64,000 nt of DNA from an uncultured bacterium (GTDB lineage Bacteria > Cyanobacteriota > Vampirovibrionia > Gastranaerophilales > Gastranaerophilaceae): NCBI GenBank assembly GCA_905216055.1, contig CAJMSH010000005.1, forward strand, positions 1 through 64,000, in the 5' to 3' direction. The translations under genes and the position numbers were made by a program. The notes under the pieces are model-generated. The model was not told where the DNA came from and did no database searches. It saw only the letters and a program-made list of their open reading frames with translations. Positions 52,531 to 60,389 of the stretch are shown piece after piece; position 1 is the stretch's first letter, and each line of letters begins with the position of its first letter.

Positions 52531-53706
52531 ATGAAAGAAAAATTACCCCAAAATAAGAAAGCACTATTCTGGTTAAGCGGTGCACATTTTATTAATGACA
52601 TTTATACAGGCGTTTTAAATCCAATTATGCCTTTTATTGCAGCTAAAATAAGTATATCAATGGCGGTTGCAACTATTATATTAACTATTTCTCATATCTT
52701 TTCATCTTTATTGCAGCCGTTGTTTGGTTATTTTGCCGATAATATTGTAAAAAGATCATTTATATTTTGGGGTATATTTTTATCTTCAATATTTATTCCT
52801 CTCTCGGCCTTAGCTCATAATCCGTTTATACTTGTATTGTTTATAATTATAGGAAGTATCGGATCAAGTCTTTTTCACCCACAAGCTTTAGGCTTTGCTT
52901 CGAGATTTGCAAATAAAGATGATGCAGGAAAATCTATGGCTGTTTTTGTCGCAATGGGAACTTTAGGTTATTCTTGCGGACCTGTTGTATCATCTGCAAT
53001 TACTCAATTTTTAGGAATGCCTAAAATGCCATTAATGACTGTTTTCGGTATTATTTGGGCTTTTTTAATGTTCAAGTGTGTGCCGAAATTGTCTTTGACT
53101 GAGCCTGTAATTTCTAAAATTGATTTTAAAACTGCCTTCAAAAGAATTTTAACAAATAGAAAATTGAATATTTTAAATGTAATTGCCATGCTAAAAACCA
53201 TGATTATGTCAGCGTGTTTTATATTGCTTCCGTTTTTGTGGAAAAATATGGGGTATAAACCGTTTTATATAGGTATGGCTTTATTCTTATTCATCTTTGC
53301 AGGCGGAATAGGCTCTTTAATCAGCAGCTATATTGAAAAAAGAATTGGTGCTGCTAATGTATTTTATATTTCAATGATTTCAACTTTACCATTGATGATT
53401 TTATTTATCATGCTTTGTTCATCACATCCGACATTATCTTTAATAGTATTTGTCGTAATGGGCTTTATTACAATGATGGCTACCCCTGTAACAATGATAA
53501 TGGCACAAAATGTTTTGCCTGAATACAAAAGCATAATTTCAGGTTTTATAAACGGATTTTCTTGGGGAATTGTTGCAATAGTTATGTCTATGCTAGGATT
53601 TGTTGCCGAAAAATTTGGCATAACAAACGTATTAATATTTGTAGCAATAATTCCTGCAATATGTTCAATTCTTGTTAAAGAGCTATTTAAAAAAGAAAAC
53701 GACTAA
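52531..53706 (+). CDS. MFS transporter, fosmidomycin-resistance (Fsr)-like
   Basis: About 391 residues with twelve membrane helices. ALFWLSGAHFINDIYTGVLN and LLQPLFGYFADN near the start, and FHPQALGFASRFA with GTLGYSCGPVVSSAI in helices 4-5, resemble the Fsr subgroup of drug exporters. ATG 52531 is preferred to the TTG at 52513. It follows lgt by 31 nt. The substrate is unknown. Confidence 0.82.
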   Translation: MKEKLPQNKKALFWLSGAHFINDIYTGVLNPIMPFIAAKISISMAVATIILTISHIFSSLLQPLFGYFADNIVKRSFIFWGIFLSSIFIPLSALAHNPFILVLFIIIGSIGSSLFHPQALGFASRFANKDDAGKSMAVFVAMGTLGYSCGPVVSSAITQFLGMPKMPLMTVFGIIWAFLMFKCVPKLSLTEPVISKIDFKTAFKRILTNRKLNILNVIAMLKTMIMSACFILLPFLWKNMGYKPFYIGMALFLFIFAGGIGSLISSYIEKRIGAANVFYISMISTLPLMILFIMLCSSHPTLSLIVFVVMGFITMMATPVTMIMAQNVLPEYKSIISGFINGFSWGIVAIVMSMLGFVAEKFGITNVLIFVAIIPAICSILVKELFKKEND

Positions 53707-53981
53707 GCTAATATATTTAATGATTTATTAATTTTAGGGTTTTGATGTTTTAAAGCCATTTTTTCTTGCAGATAAGCTACATTATAAAGTAATTTGTTTG
53801 TTAGTAAATCAAGGCTAACCTTTTTATCCATTTTATTAAGCATACTTAAATCATGCTCACCACCAAATGTATGAGAATTATTTCCCATTCCCATCATGGA
53901 ATTTGCTGCCTGCATTGAGGCAAATGACGCGTTATTCATTGTATTTAGTATGTTAAAACGTGCAATGGATGAAACTAACAT
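53703..53981 (-). CDS. Small Met/Asn-rich helical protein, unknown
   Basis: 92 residues from MLVSSIARFNILNTMNNASF, with GGAGTTAGG in front of the ATG at 53981. The upstream in-frame ATG at 54026 would put the ribosome binding site inside the gene, so it is rejected. A Met/Asn/Ser-rich middle (SMQAANSMMGMGNNSHTFGG) is followed by a helix LDLLTNKLLYNVAYLQEKMA that resembles the C-terminal helix of the 34203 protein. The leader contains AAGGTAGGA, complementary to the candidate sRNA encoded just upstream. It overlaps the MFS gene by 4 nt convergently. Confidence 0.6.
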   Translation of the reverse strand: MLVSSIARFNILNTMNNASFASMQAANSMMGMGNNSHTFGGEHDLSMLNKMDKKVSLDLLTNKLLYNVAYLQEKMALKHQNPKINKSLNILA

Positions 53982-54090
53982 TCCTAACTCCTGTGTACAT
54001 CTCCTACCTTTAAAATTATATATCAATGCAAAATTAAAATCAAGTATTAATTTTTGTAACGAATTGGGTAATCTTTGAAATTGAACTTTG

Positions 54091-54110
54091 TGTATATACT
54101 TTATATATAT
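54091..54110 (+). promoter_or_regulatory. AT-rich promoter element, copy 3
   Basis: TGTATATACTTTATATATAT; TATACT (54095-54100) as -10 box would start a plus-strand transcript near 54107. The element is nearly palindromic, so it might also serve the divergent gene at 53703. Confidence 0.5.
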
Positions 54111-54234
54111 AAGCTTATATAAAACGAAGATATTAAAAGAGAGAGTATTTTAAATAAGAGAGAGACAAATTAATTCCTATTCCTACCTTCCTAAAAAAAC
54201 AAAACTTTTCCCCTTTAAAAAGGGGATTTTTTTT
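54107..54234 (+). ncRNA. Candidate small RNA with anti-Shine-Dalgarno-like stretch
   Basis: No gene is present here, yet the segment is framed by a promoter-like element (TATACT at 54095-54100) and a strong terminator (54210-54234). The roughly 128-nt transcript has two AGAGAGAG tracts (54138-54163) and a CU-rich single-strand stretch TTCCTATTCCTACCTTCCT (54174-54192), then an A-rich spacer. TCCTACCTT is complementary to AAGGTAGGA in the leader of the divergent gene at 53703 and, for 8 nt, to AAGGTAGG before 61349. TTCCTATT is complementary to AATAGGAA before 34538. A ribosome-site-masking regulator is plausible, not shown. Confidence 0.5.
54210..54234 (+). terminator. Terminator of the candidate small RNA
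   Basis: CCCCTTT-AA-AAAGGGG followed by A and eight T. No plus-strand protein gene precedes it within 500 nt. Confidence 0.85.
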
Positions 54235-54241
54235 GAGTAAA

Positions 54242-54270
54242 AAAAGACCGCTTAATTAAAGCGGCCTTTT
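54242..54270 (-). terminator. Terminator of pyk
   Basis: CCGCTT / AAGCGG stem extended by A-T pairs. On the minus strand it ends in TCTTTTTTT, downstream of the pyk stop. Confidence 0.85.
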
Positions 54271-54291
54271 CAAGTTTATTTAAAACTTAGA

Positions 54292-55734
54292 TTACTCACC
54301 TAATAATCCAATTTTGTGGATTTTGATGAAGTTTGTTCCACCAACAAGAAGTTCAGGAACTGAACCTGTGATTAGAACAAAATCACCTTTAGCAAGTCCT
54401 AAGCTTGAAATTAAGAATTTATCCAATTCAATTAAAGATTTTTTATCGATAGAAGCTTCAAAATCAAGAGGGATTGGATAAACGCCTCTGTATAATTTGA
54501 TGTCACGACAAATATATTTGTGTGGGCAGCAAGCAAAGATTGGAACACTCAATTTTGCTTCAGCTAACATAGAAGCTGTAAATCCGCTTCCTGTTAATGC
54601 GATAACTGCTTTAACATCCATTTTTCTTGTCATATCAGCGATAGACATACCGATTGCCATTGCTTGAGAATCTTTTTCTTCTTCAATCATTTTTCTTGGG
54701 AATTTATTTTTTCTCATGAATGGAGATTCTTCGATGTTATCTGCAATTTTCTTCATCATAGCAACAGCTTCAACAGGATAAGCACCTGCAGCAGTTTCAC
54801 CTGATAACATGATTGCATCTGTTCCGTCTAAAATAGCGTTTGCAACGTCTGAAGTTTCAGCACGTGTAGGAATTGGGTTTTCAATCATACTATCTAACAT
54901 TTGTGTAGCTACAATTACAACTTTTCTTTTTGCATTAGCTTTTCTGATGATAGTTTTTTGAACGATAGGTACGTTTTCATTTGAAATTTCAATACCCAAA
55001 TCGCCTCTTGCAACCATTATACCGTCTGATACTTCAATAATTGCATCAATATTATTAACAGCTTGAGGTTTTTCAATCTTAGAAATAATTCTAGCAGTTG
55101 TATTGCCGTGGCTGTGTAATAATTCTCTTAATTTAACGATATCAGAAGCTTCTCTAACAAATGATAAACCAAGGTAGTCAATATCATTGTGAGCAGCAAA
55201 ATCAACAAATTTGATATCTCTTTCTGTTAAAACATCAAGGCTGCCTTGAGATCCTGGAATATTAATACCTTTTCTTTGTTTCAATAAACCATCTGTTAAA
55301 ACTTCAGCAAAGATAACTCTATCTTCAACTTTTTTAACTTCAAGTTGAATTTTACCATCATCAATCATGATTTTTTCACCAGGTGTAACGTCATCTGCCA
55401 TGCCCTTGTAATCAACAGGTAAAATATCGCCTGTAATTTCAGCTTGGTGACGGAATTTAAGAATTTCACCTTTGTGAATTTCAATAGATTCAGGTAAGTT
55501 TCCAATTCTGATTTTTGGACCTTGAAGGTCTAAAAGTACAGGAATTAATGTTTTTTCTTCTTTTTCAATTTCTCTGATGTAAGACAAATTTGTCTTGTGC
55601 ATTTCAACATCGCCATGTGAAGAATTTAATCTGAACATGGTTACGCCTGCTTTAAAAAGCTCTCTGATTTTTTCTTTTGTTGACGTTGCAGGTCCTAATG
55701 TTGCAACGATTTTGGTCATAGTGTAATTATCCAT
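54292..55734 (-). CDS. pyk: Pyruvate kinase
   Basis: 480 residues from MDNYTMTKIVATLGPATSTK, with AAAGGAAGA before the ATG; the frame's upstream ATG at 55818 has no such site. MFRLNSSHGD, ILLDLQGPKIR-type text (VLLDLQGPKIRIGNL), the ISKIEKPQAVNNIDAI catalytic Lys block, MVARGDLGIEI and MLSGETAAGAYPVEAV are all present. Converts PEP and ADP to pyruvate and ATP. Monocistronic with its own terminator. Size normal for the form without a C-terminal extension. Confidence 0.95.
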   Translation of the reverse strand: MDNYTMTKIVATLGPATSTKEKIRELFKAGVTMFRLNSSHGDVEMHKTNLSYIREIEKEEKTLIPVLLDLQGPKIRIGNLPESIEIHKGEILKFRHQAEITGDILPVDYKGMADDVTPGEKIMIDDGKIQLEVKKVEDRVIFAEVLTDGLLKQRKGINIPGSQGSLDVLTERDIKFVDFAAHNDIDYLGLSFVREASDIVKLRELLHSHGNTTARIISKIEKPQAVNNIDAIIEVSDGIMVARGDLGIEISNENVPIVQKTIIRKANAKRKVVIVATQMLDSMIENPIPTRAETSDVANAILDGTDAIMLSGETAAGAYPVEAVAMMKKIADNIEESPFMRKNKFPRKMIEEEKDSQAMAIGMSIADMTRKMDVKAVIALTGSGFTASMLAEAKLSVPIFACCPHKYICRDIKLYRGVYPIPLDFEASIDKKSLIELDKFLISSLGLAKGDFVLITGSVPELLVGGTNFIKIHKIGLLGE

Positions 55735-55854
55735 ATTCTTCCTTTCTATATTGGGTAAACTTATTAAAATTATAATTACATGTTTACAAAAAATAATATG
55801 TACGATATAATCATACACGAAAAAGGTTTACTAGTAAATATGAGGAAGTAAAAA

Positions 55855-57123
55855 ATGAAAAAATTTGTTTCAGGGTTAATGGCGCTGTGTTTGTTGTCAT
55901 TTAATGCAATCCCTGCATTAGCTGCTTCAATTGCAGATGTCGGCCAAAATTATTGGGCCAGCAAAGAAATTAATACTGTTGTTGATGACAATATTATGAC
56001 TCTTTCCGGTAATCGTTTTAATCCGGAAGGTGATATGACTAGAGTTGAATTTGTAAATGCTTTATTGAAAGTTTTATCTGACGAAAATTTGAATGTAAAT
56101 ATTTCAAATAAATTCTCAGATGTTTCAAAATCAAATCCTAACTATGAGAATATTTTACGTTCACAACAGTTAGGTCTTGTTTACGGTTATCCGGATGGTA
56201 CATTTAAACCTAATAAATCTGTTTTAAGATCTGAAGCTCAATCTGTTATCAGCCATATTACAAAAGATATGGATGCTGACAAATCTGTATTAGATCAATT
56301 CAAAGATGCTTCTGCTGTTCCTGCTTGGGCAAAAAATGTTTACGCTAAAACTATTAACTATGGTATTTATGTAAATTATCCTGATTCAAGAGAATTGAGA
56401 CCAAATGATAATTTATCAAGAGCAGAAGCTGCTGTTCTTTTAGCTAGACTTAAAGAAAAATTGGATCTTGTTAAACAACAATATCTTGGAGTTACAAGAG
56501 TTGAACACCTTGATGTTGCAAGAAAAGCTCCTAATAATGAAGTAAAAGTTAATAATGTTCAAAGCGTTATTAATCAAGGTAACGTTTTAGTTGTTGCTTT
56601 TGATGAAAAATTTAAATCAGAAGAACACAAAGCTGGAGATATCGTTAACTTTGTAGCTAAGGAAGATATTTATACTGAAGAAGGAACTCTTATTATTCCT
56701 GCAAATACAAAATTTGTAGCTCAAATTAATGAAATTAAAGATCCAAAATGGTTTAATAAAAATGCAAGAGTTTATCCTCAATTACAAAAAATTATCTTCC
56801 CTGACGGAAGAGAAGCTGCTTTCAATGCTAAACCATTCTCTAAAGATTATTCTTTAAAAGAAGGTCCTTGGATGACAACTGGTAAATTAGTATTATGTAC
56901 ATTAACAGGTGGTGCTGTTGGTACTGGTGCAGGTGTTGGATTTGCTTTCATTCCAAGTCCTGATGTTATCGGTACTGGTGTTGCAATTGGTTTACCTGTT
57001 GGTGCTGCTGTTGGTCTTGCAACTGGTCTTATCACTAAAGGTTTGCAATATCACGCTAAAGACGGTGAAGAAATTTACGTAATCTTGCTTGATGATGCTT
57101 CTTTAGTAAGAGTAAATAAATAA
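55855..57123 (+). CDS. SLH-domain envelope protein with C-terminal glycine-zipper segment
   Basis: 422 residues, signal peptide MKKFVSGLMALCLLSFNAIP (cleaved near ALA-AS). Three SLH units span about 22-205: DVGQNYWASKEINTVVDDNI with FNPEGDMTRVEFVNALLKVL; FSDV with GLVYGYPDGTFKPNKSVLRS; and FKDASAVPAWAKNVYAKTIN with LSRAEAAVLLARL. SLH domains bind pyruvylated wall polymer or peptidoglycan. Residues 220-330 form a beta-rich domain, and 340-395 a Gly/Ala-rich hydrophobic region (GGAVGTGAGVGFAFIPSPDV) that could enter the outer membrane. GAGGAAG precedes the ATG; divergent from pyk. Confidence 0.88.
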   Translation: MKKFVSGLMALCLLSFNAIPALAASIADVGQNYWASKEINTVVDDNIMTLSGNRFNPEGDMTRVEFVNALLKVLSDENLNVNISNKFSDVSKSNPNYENILRSQQLGLVYGYPDGTFKPNKSVLRSEAQSVISHITKDMDADKSVLDQFKDASAVPAWAKNVYAKTINYGIYVNYPDSRELRPNDNLSRAEAAVLLARLKEKLDLVKQQYLGVTRVEHLDVARKAPNNEVKVNNVQSVINQGNVLVVAFDEKFKSEEHKAGDIVNFVAKEDIYTEEGTLIIPANTKFVAQINEIKDPKWFNKNARVYPQLQKIIFPDGREAAFNAKPFSKDYSLKEGPWMTTGKLVLCTLTGGAVGTGAGVGFAFIPSPDVIGTGVAIGLPVGAAVGLATGLITKGLQYHAKDGEEIYVILLDDASLVRVNK

Positions 57124-57148
57124 TTAAAAAATAAAAATTCAACTTTAG

Positions 57149-57176
57149 GAGGACTGCTTTTCGGCAGTCCTCTTTG
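57149..57176 (+). terminator. Terminator of the SLH gene
   Basis: GAGGACTGC / GCAGTCCTC 9-bp stem with TTTTCG loop, followed by a short T run. Confidence 0.75.
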
Positions 57177-57270
57177 CTATTTAAGATATAGTAATTATTC
57201 AAGTAAAAGTTTATCATAAGGGGTGTTATAAATGTAATTTACAGTGTTTTTATTTAAATGGGAGTATGTT

Positions 57271-57630
57271 ATGAAAAAATTATTTATTTCTTTGTTATTA
57301 GTTGGTGCAGTATGTTTTTCATCTCAAGGTGCATTTGCTGCTTGGGAAGAAGTTCAAGCTCTTAATCCTATGCCATATATGTATTATTTAAACCCGATGC
57401 CTTATGTAGGTATAGGTGAAAATAGAACAAGTTTTAGTCTAAATCCATTCACAGGATTTAAAAATTGTAATAAGTGCAAGGTTAAAAAGGTAAAATGCGA
57501 TGAATGCACAAAAGTAAAAATACAGCCATGCCAATCCTGCAGAAAAGCGTTTGCCGAAGAAAATTGCAATACATGTAATCAAATATATATAGAAACAATT
57601 CAACCAAAATGCACATCTTGCGGACATTAG
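57271..57630 (+). CDS. Exported Cys-rich protein with repeated CxxC motifs
   Basis: 119 residues. Signal peptide MKKLFISLLLVGAVCFSSQG (cleavage near AFA-AW), then a Pro/Tyr-rich linker with a repeated LNPMPY phrase, then a C-terminal half with five CxxC pairs: CNKC, CDEC, CQSC, CNTC, CTSC. Four or five CxxC pairs suggest two zinc sites or a network of disulfides outside the cytoplasm. No family recognised. ATG 57271 is chosen because GGGAG lies upstream and the signal peptide starts there; an ATG at 57244 would add nine residues. Confidence 0.7.
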   Translation: MKKLFISLLLVGAVCFSSQGAFAAWEEVQALNPMPYMYYLNPMPYVGIGENRTSFSLNPFTGFKNCNKCKVKKVKCDECTKVKIQPCQSCRKAFAEENCNTCNQIYIETIQPKCTSCGH

Positions 57631-57632
57631 AT

Positions 57633-57664
57633 AAAAAAAGAGCCTTATTTAAAGGCTCTTTTTT
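57633..57664. terminator. Bidirectional terminator
   Basis: AAAAAAGAGCCTT / AAGGCTCTTTTTT stem between the convergent Cys-rich and uridine-kinase-like genes. Confidence 0.85.
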
Positions 57665-58499
57665 AATATTCAACTATATTTTTTAATGTATTAAATATAT
57701 TATCAGTAATTTCTTGGATATATTCTTGAGATACCATTCCATTAATTACTGCATCAGAAATTTGATATGCAGGTCTTATGTATTGCTGTGCTGTTTTATT
57801 TACATCTTGGAATTGTAAATCAGCAGCTTTTCCTGTTTTCCCTCTTAGTGCAGCTCTTCTGTACCATCTGTCTTTTATAACTTCAAGAGGAGTGAATACA
57901 TAAACTTTTACATCCATTATATCTCTAATGCCTTCATTGAGAACATACAAGCCTTCTGTTAAAACAACTTTAGCAGGCTTTTTTACATCCCCGTTCGGAT
58001 CAGATACGCAAGTAACAAAATCATATTTTGGAGAAGTTATTTCCTTGCCTGTTTTCAATTTCATTAAATGCTTTTTCATTAAGTCTAAATCAATAGCATC
58101 CGGTGTATCGAAGCTAAAACCTGTTTTAAATAGGGCTTCATAGCTTCCTGCATCTTGCAATTCTTTTGACGTATCTTTGTAATAGTCGTCACAGCGAATA
58201 ACTGTATAAATACCTTCTTTTTTTTCTTTTACGCATGCTTTAATTGTGTTATCAACGAAAACAGTTTTACCTGATGCGCTTTCACCTGTTATACCTATAA
58301 GAAAAGTTTTCTTTTTTTCTTGAACAACTTTTCTTGCAATATTTAAAATCAGATTTTCTGATGTTTTTAAGAAAAGTGGTTGTGATTGAAGTTTATCTTC
58401 TTCAAGAATCTTTTTTAGAGATTCAACTATTTGCGATATTACCTCCATATCGCGTCTGCTTGAGTAAAAATCATAACTTGTTAGAAAATCTGTAGCCAT
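57663..58499 (-). CDS. Uridine kinase-like P-loop kinase
   Basis: 278 residues. ITGESASGKTVFVDNTI is the Walker A, IRCDDYYKD the substrate/catalytic Asp region, FDTPDAIDLDLMKKHL and VVLTEGLYVLNEGI the uridine-kinase/phosphoribulokinase landmarks, with RRAALRGKTG as a basic lid. The N-terminal 70 residues are an added helical region. It phosphorylates uridine/cytidine or a related small molecule. GGGGAAG precedes the ATG. Confidence 0.85.
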   Translation of the reverse strand: MATDFLTSYDFYSSRRDMEVISQIVESLKKILEEDKLQSQPLFLKTSENLILNIARKVVQEKKKTFLIGITGESASGKTVFVDNTIKACVKEKKEGIYTVIRCDDYYKDTSKELQDAGSYEALFKTGFSFDTPDAIDLDLMKKHLMKLKTGKEITSPKYDFVTCVSDPNGDVKKPAKVVLTEGLYVLNEGIRDIMDVKVYVFTPLEVIKDRWYRRAALRGKTGKAADLQFQDVNKTAQQYIRPAYQISDAVINGMVSQEYIQEITDNIFNTLKNIVEY

Positions 58500-58704
58500 T
58501 CTACTTCCCCTGTAATATTATAATATTTTACATTAAACTTTTTTTATTTTGTAGGAATAATAAATTTTGTAACAATATTATTATTTTTCTTAAAGAATGT
58601 TCTAAAAAATGTCGTTATGGGAATATGTGAAGTAGCCTTTAGAAGTAATATTTCAAAATTGCGAGCATAAAGTCTACGGGAGTAACTTATTTAAGGAGAT
58701 TGAA

Positions 58705-58878
58705 ATGTATCACGATGAAATTTTTGAAACAGCTCTAAGAGATGTACGTGAAGAAAGTTACAAGGCATTGAAGAATGAGATATCTTCAATGGAGTATGCA
58801 ATTGAACGATTTCTGAAAAAAGTACTAGAATGTACATCGTGCAAGTCTGAACGCGATTTTAATGTTCCTACTTTTTAA
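58705..58878 (+). CDS. Small 57-residue hypothetical protein
   Basis: MYHDEIFETALRDVREESYK, then ALKNEISSMEYAIERFLKKV and CTSCKSERDFNVPTF. AAGGAG lies 6 nt before the ATG and a bidirectional terminator directly follows the stop, so the gene has all its signals. One long amphipathic helix plus a CTSC pair near the C-terminus; no family recognised. It could be a small regulator or an adaptor. Confidence 0.65.
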   Translation: MYHDEIFETALRDVREESYKALKNEISSMEYAIERFLKKVLECTSCKSERDFNVPTF

Positions 58879-58879
58879 A

Positions 58880-58909
58880 AAAAGACCGCATTTTAAGCGG
58901 TCTTTTTTA
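58880..58909. terminator. Bidirectional terminator
   Basis: AAAAGACCGC / GCGGTCTTTT stem with flanking A and T runs between convergent genes. Confidence 0.88.
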
Positions 58910-60265
58910 TGAAATATAATTTATATTTGCCAGTCCTTCAAGTTGATTTACAACCGGATCATATTCTGGTTCTTCTGCTTGAGCTAACTGTATTGAGTTG
59001 TCACTTGCTTCTTTAGCAGATTCTTCCCTTTGAGCTATAAGCTCTTTGTAAGCATCAAGTGTTGCTTGATCATCAAAACCGCCTTCTTCTTCAGCTTTTT
59101 TTGCTGTTGCTAGTAAAAGTTTTTCTTGAGCTGATTTTGAATTATCTGCTTTTTCTGCAAGTGCTTTTGCTGCTTCTTGCTTTTCATTATTTTTTTCTTC
59201 TGCGTATATTTGAACTTCTGATTTATTTAGTGAATCTTTTTCATTTAGTGCTGCATCCATAACTTTTCCGGCTCCCCAGCTTGCAATTGCACCGCCGATT
59301 AAGCCTCCGACAAAACCTATTGCTGCTCCTGCAATATTTCCTATACCTGGAAATATTGTTCCTGCTGCTGCACCTGCTGCAGCTGCTCCTGCTGCATATC
59401 CAAGAACACTCGATCCGACTTTTACTGAAGATTTTACAAGTTGTTTATTTCCTCGGTGACTTGCTTTGCCATCTTTTCTTTCTTGTTTATCTATTTTGTA
59501 TGCTTTTATTATTTCAGGGACTTCTGTAAAAAGCCCTACAATAGCCATAAGCCAAGTTCCTTTTACGCCTTTTTTAGCAAATTTTAAGACAGAGGCTCCT
59601 TTAGCAGTTTTTAGAAGTTTGCTTTCTGCTTTGTAAACTCCGCTTTTTGTTTTTAGCCAATGTGTTGATTTCCCTATTTTTGAAGTTTGTTTTATTGTAC
59701 CGTTTTGTATTGCTTCGTTATATTTTAAGTCGCCTTTTCTTACAGCTTCTCTTATTTTATTAAGTTGAGCTTTTAGTTCTGCTCCTGTCATTTTTTTATC
59801 TTTAGCTTCTTGAATTAGTCTTTTTGCTTCTTCATAGTAGCTGCTTTTTATTTTTGATTTTTGAAATTTTGCAAGTTTTTTAGAATTTAATTTTGAAACA
59901 TCTGTATTTGCGTCATATGTTGGCAGTTCTTTTTCATAACTTAATAAATTTTTATATGCTTGTTTATTTTTAAAAGTTTGAAATACACTTTTGTCATCTT
60001 TTAGGTATGCTTTTGCTTGGTTCAAATTTTTCCATGTCTCAAAATATTTTGCATTTGGAGTCTTTTTCATCTCTTTATACACCTGAAATGGTTTTGAACC
60101 ATATTCCATTGCTATTGGCATTCCCAAAATTAAAGGTAGACCAAATGCAATAGAGCTACCAATTTCTGAAATTGCGCTAGGCTTTTCATTTGATATATTT
60201 TGTACACCATAAAGCCAGTTAGCTAATGCTAAATTAGAATCCTGGACAGTATTTATGTCTGTCAT
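58907..60265 (-). CDS. Lineage-specific protein with glycine-zipper membrane region
   Basis: 452 residues. An N-terminal hydrophobic block (SAISEIGSSIAFGLPLILGM, then PIAMEYGSKP) is shared with the 40304 protein. Long Lys-rich helices (90-230) follow, then a Gly/Ala zipper around 275-335 (SSVLGYAAGAAAAGAAAGTI; FPGIGNIAGAAIGFVGGLIG). The tail is acidic (NEKQEAAKALAEKADNSKSA; QLAQAEEPEYDPVV). No signal peptide. It is the downstream neighbour of a second glycine-zipper protein 124 nt away; the two share the GTWLMAIVGLFTEVPEIIKA / IGTLLIGITELPNIFSAF segment. Glycine zippers occur in pore-formers and envelope anchors; the role here is unknown. Confidence 0.7.
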   Translation of the reverse strand: MTDINTVQDSNLALANWLYGVQNISNEKPSAISEIGSSIAFGLPLILGMPIAMEYGSKPFQVYKEMKKTPNAKYFETWKNLNQAKAYLKDDKSVFQTFKNKQAYKNLLSYEKELPTYDANTDVSKLNSKKLAKFQKSKIKSSYYEEAKRLIQEAKDKKMTGAELKAQLNKIREAVRKGDLKYNEAIQNGTIKQTSKIGKSTHWLKTKSGVYKAESKLLKTAKGASVLKFAKKGVKGTWLMAIVGLFTEVPEIIKAYKIDKQERKDGKASHRGNKQLVKSSVKVGSSVLGYAAGAAAAGAAAGTIFPGIGNIAGAAIGFVGGLIGGAIASWGAGKVMDAALNEKDSLNKSEVQIYAEEKNNEKQEAAKALAEKADNSKSAQEKLLLATAKKAEEEGGFDDQATLDAYKELIAQREESAKEASDNSIQLAQAEEPEYDPVVNQLEGLANINYIS

Positions 60266-60355
60266 TTTCTTTTTCCCTATATTTATTAATTTCCCCGTAT
60301 AATTAATATAAAAATTTTTATTAAAAAAAATTGCCTTATTTGTAACAAATTGTAA

Positions 60356-60384
60356 AGCGGCGGTTATTTATTATTACCGCCGCT
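60356..60384 (-). terminator. GC-rich hairpin, likely terminator
   Basis: AGCGGCGGT / ACCGCCGCT 9-bp stem just past the stop of the gene at 60390. The T run on the minus strand is weak (TTTACAATTT), so termination may be partial. Confidence 0.55.
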
Positions 60385-60389
60385 CAATT

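Noticed and set aside
54026..54026. ATG at 54026 as start of the small Met/Asn-rich protein
   Set aside because: It would place the GGAGTTAGG ribosome site inside the coding region; ATG 53981 fits the site.
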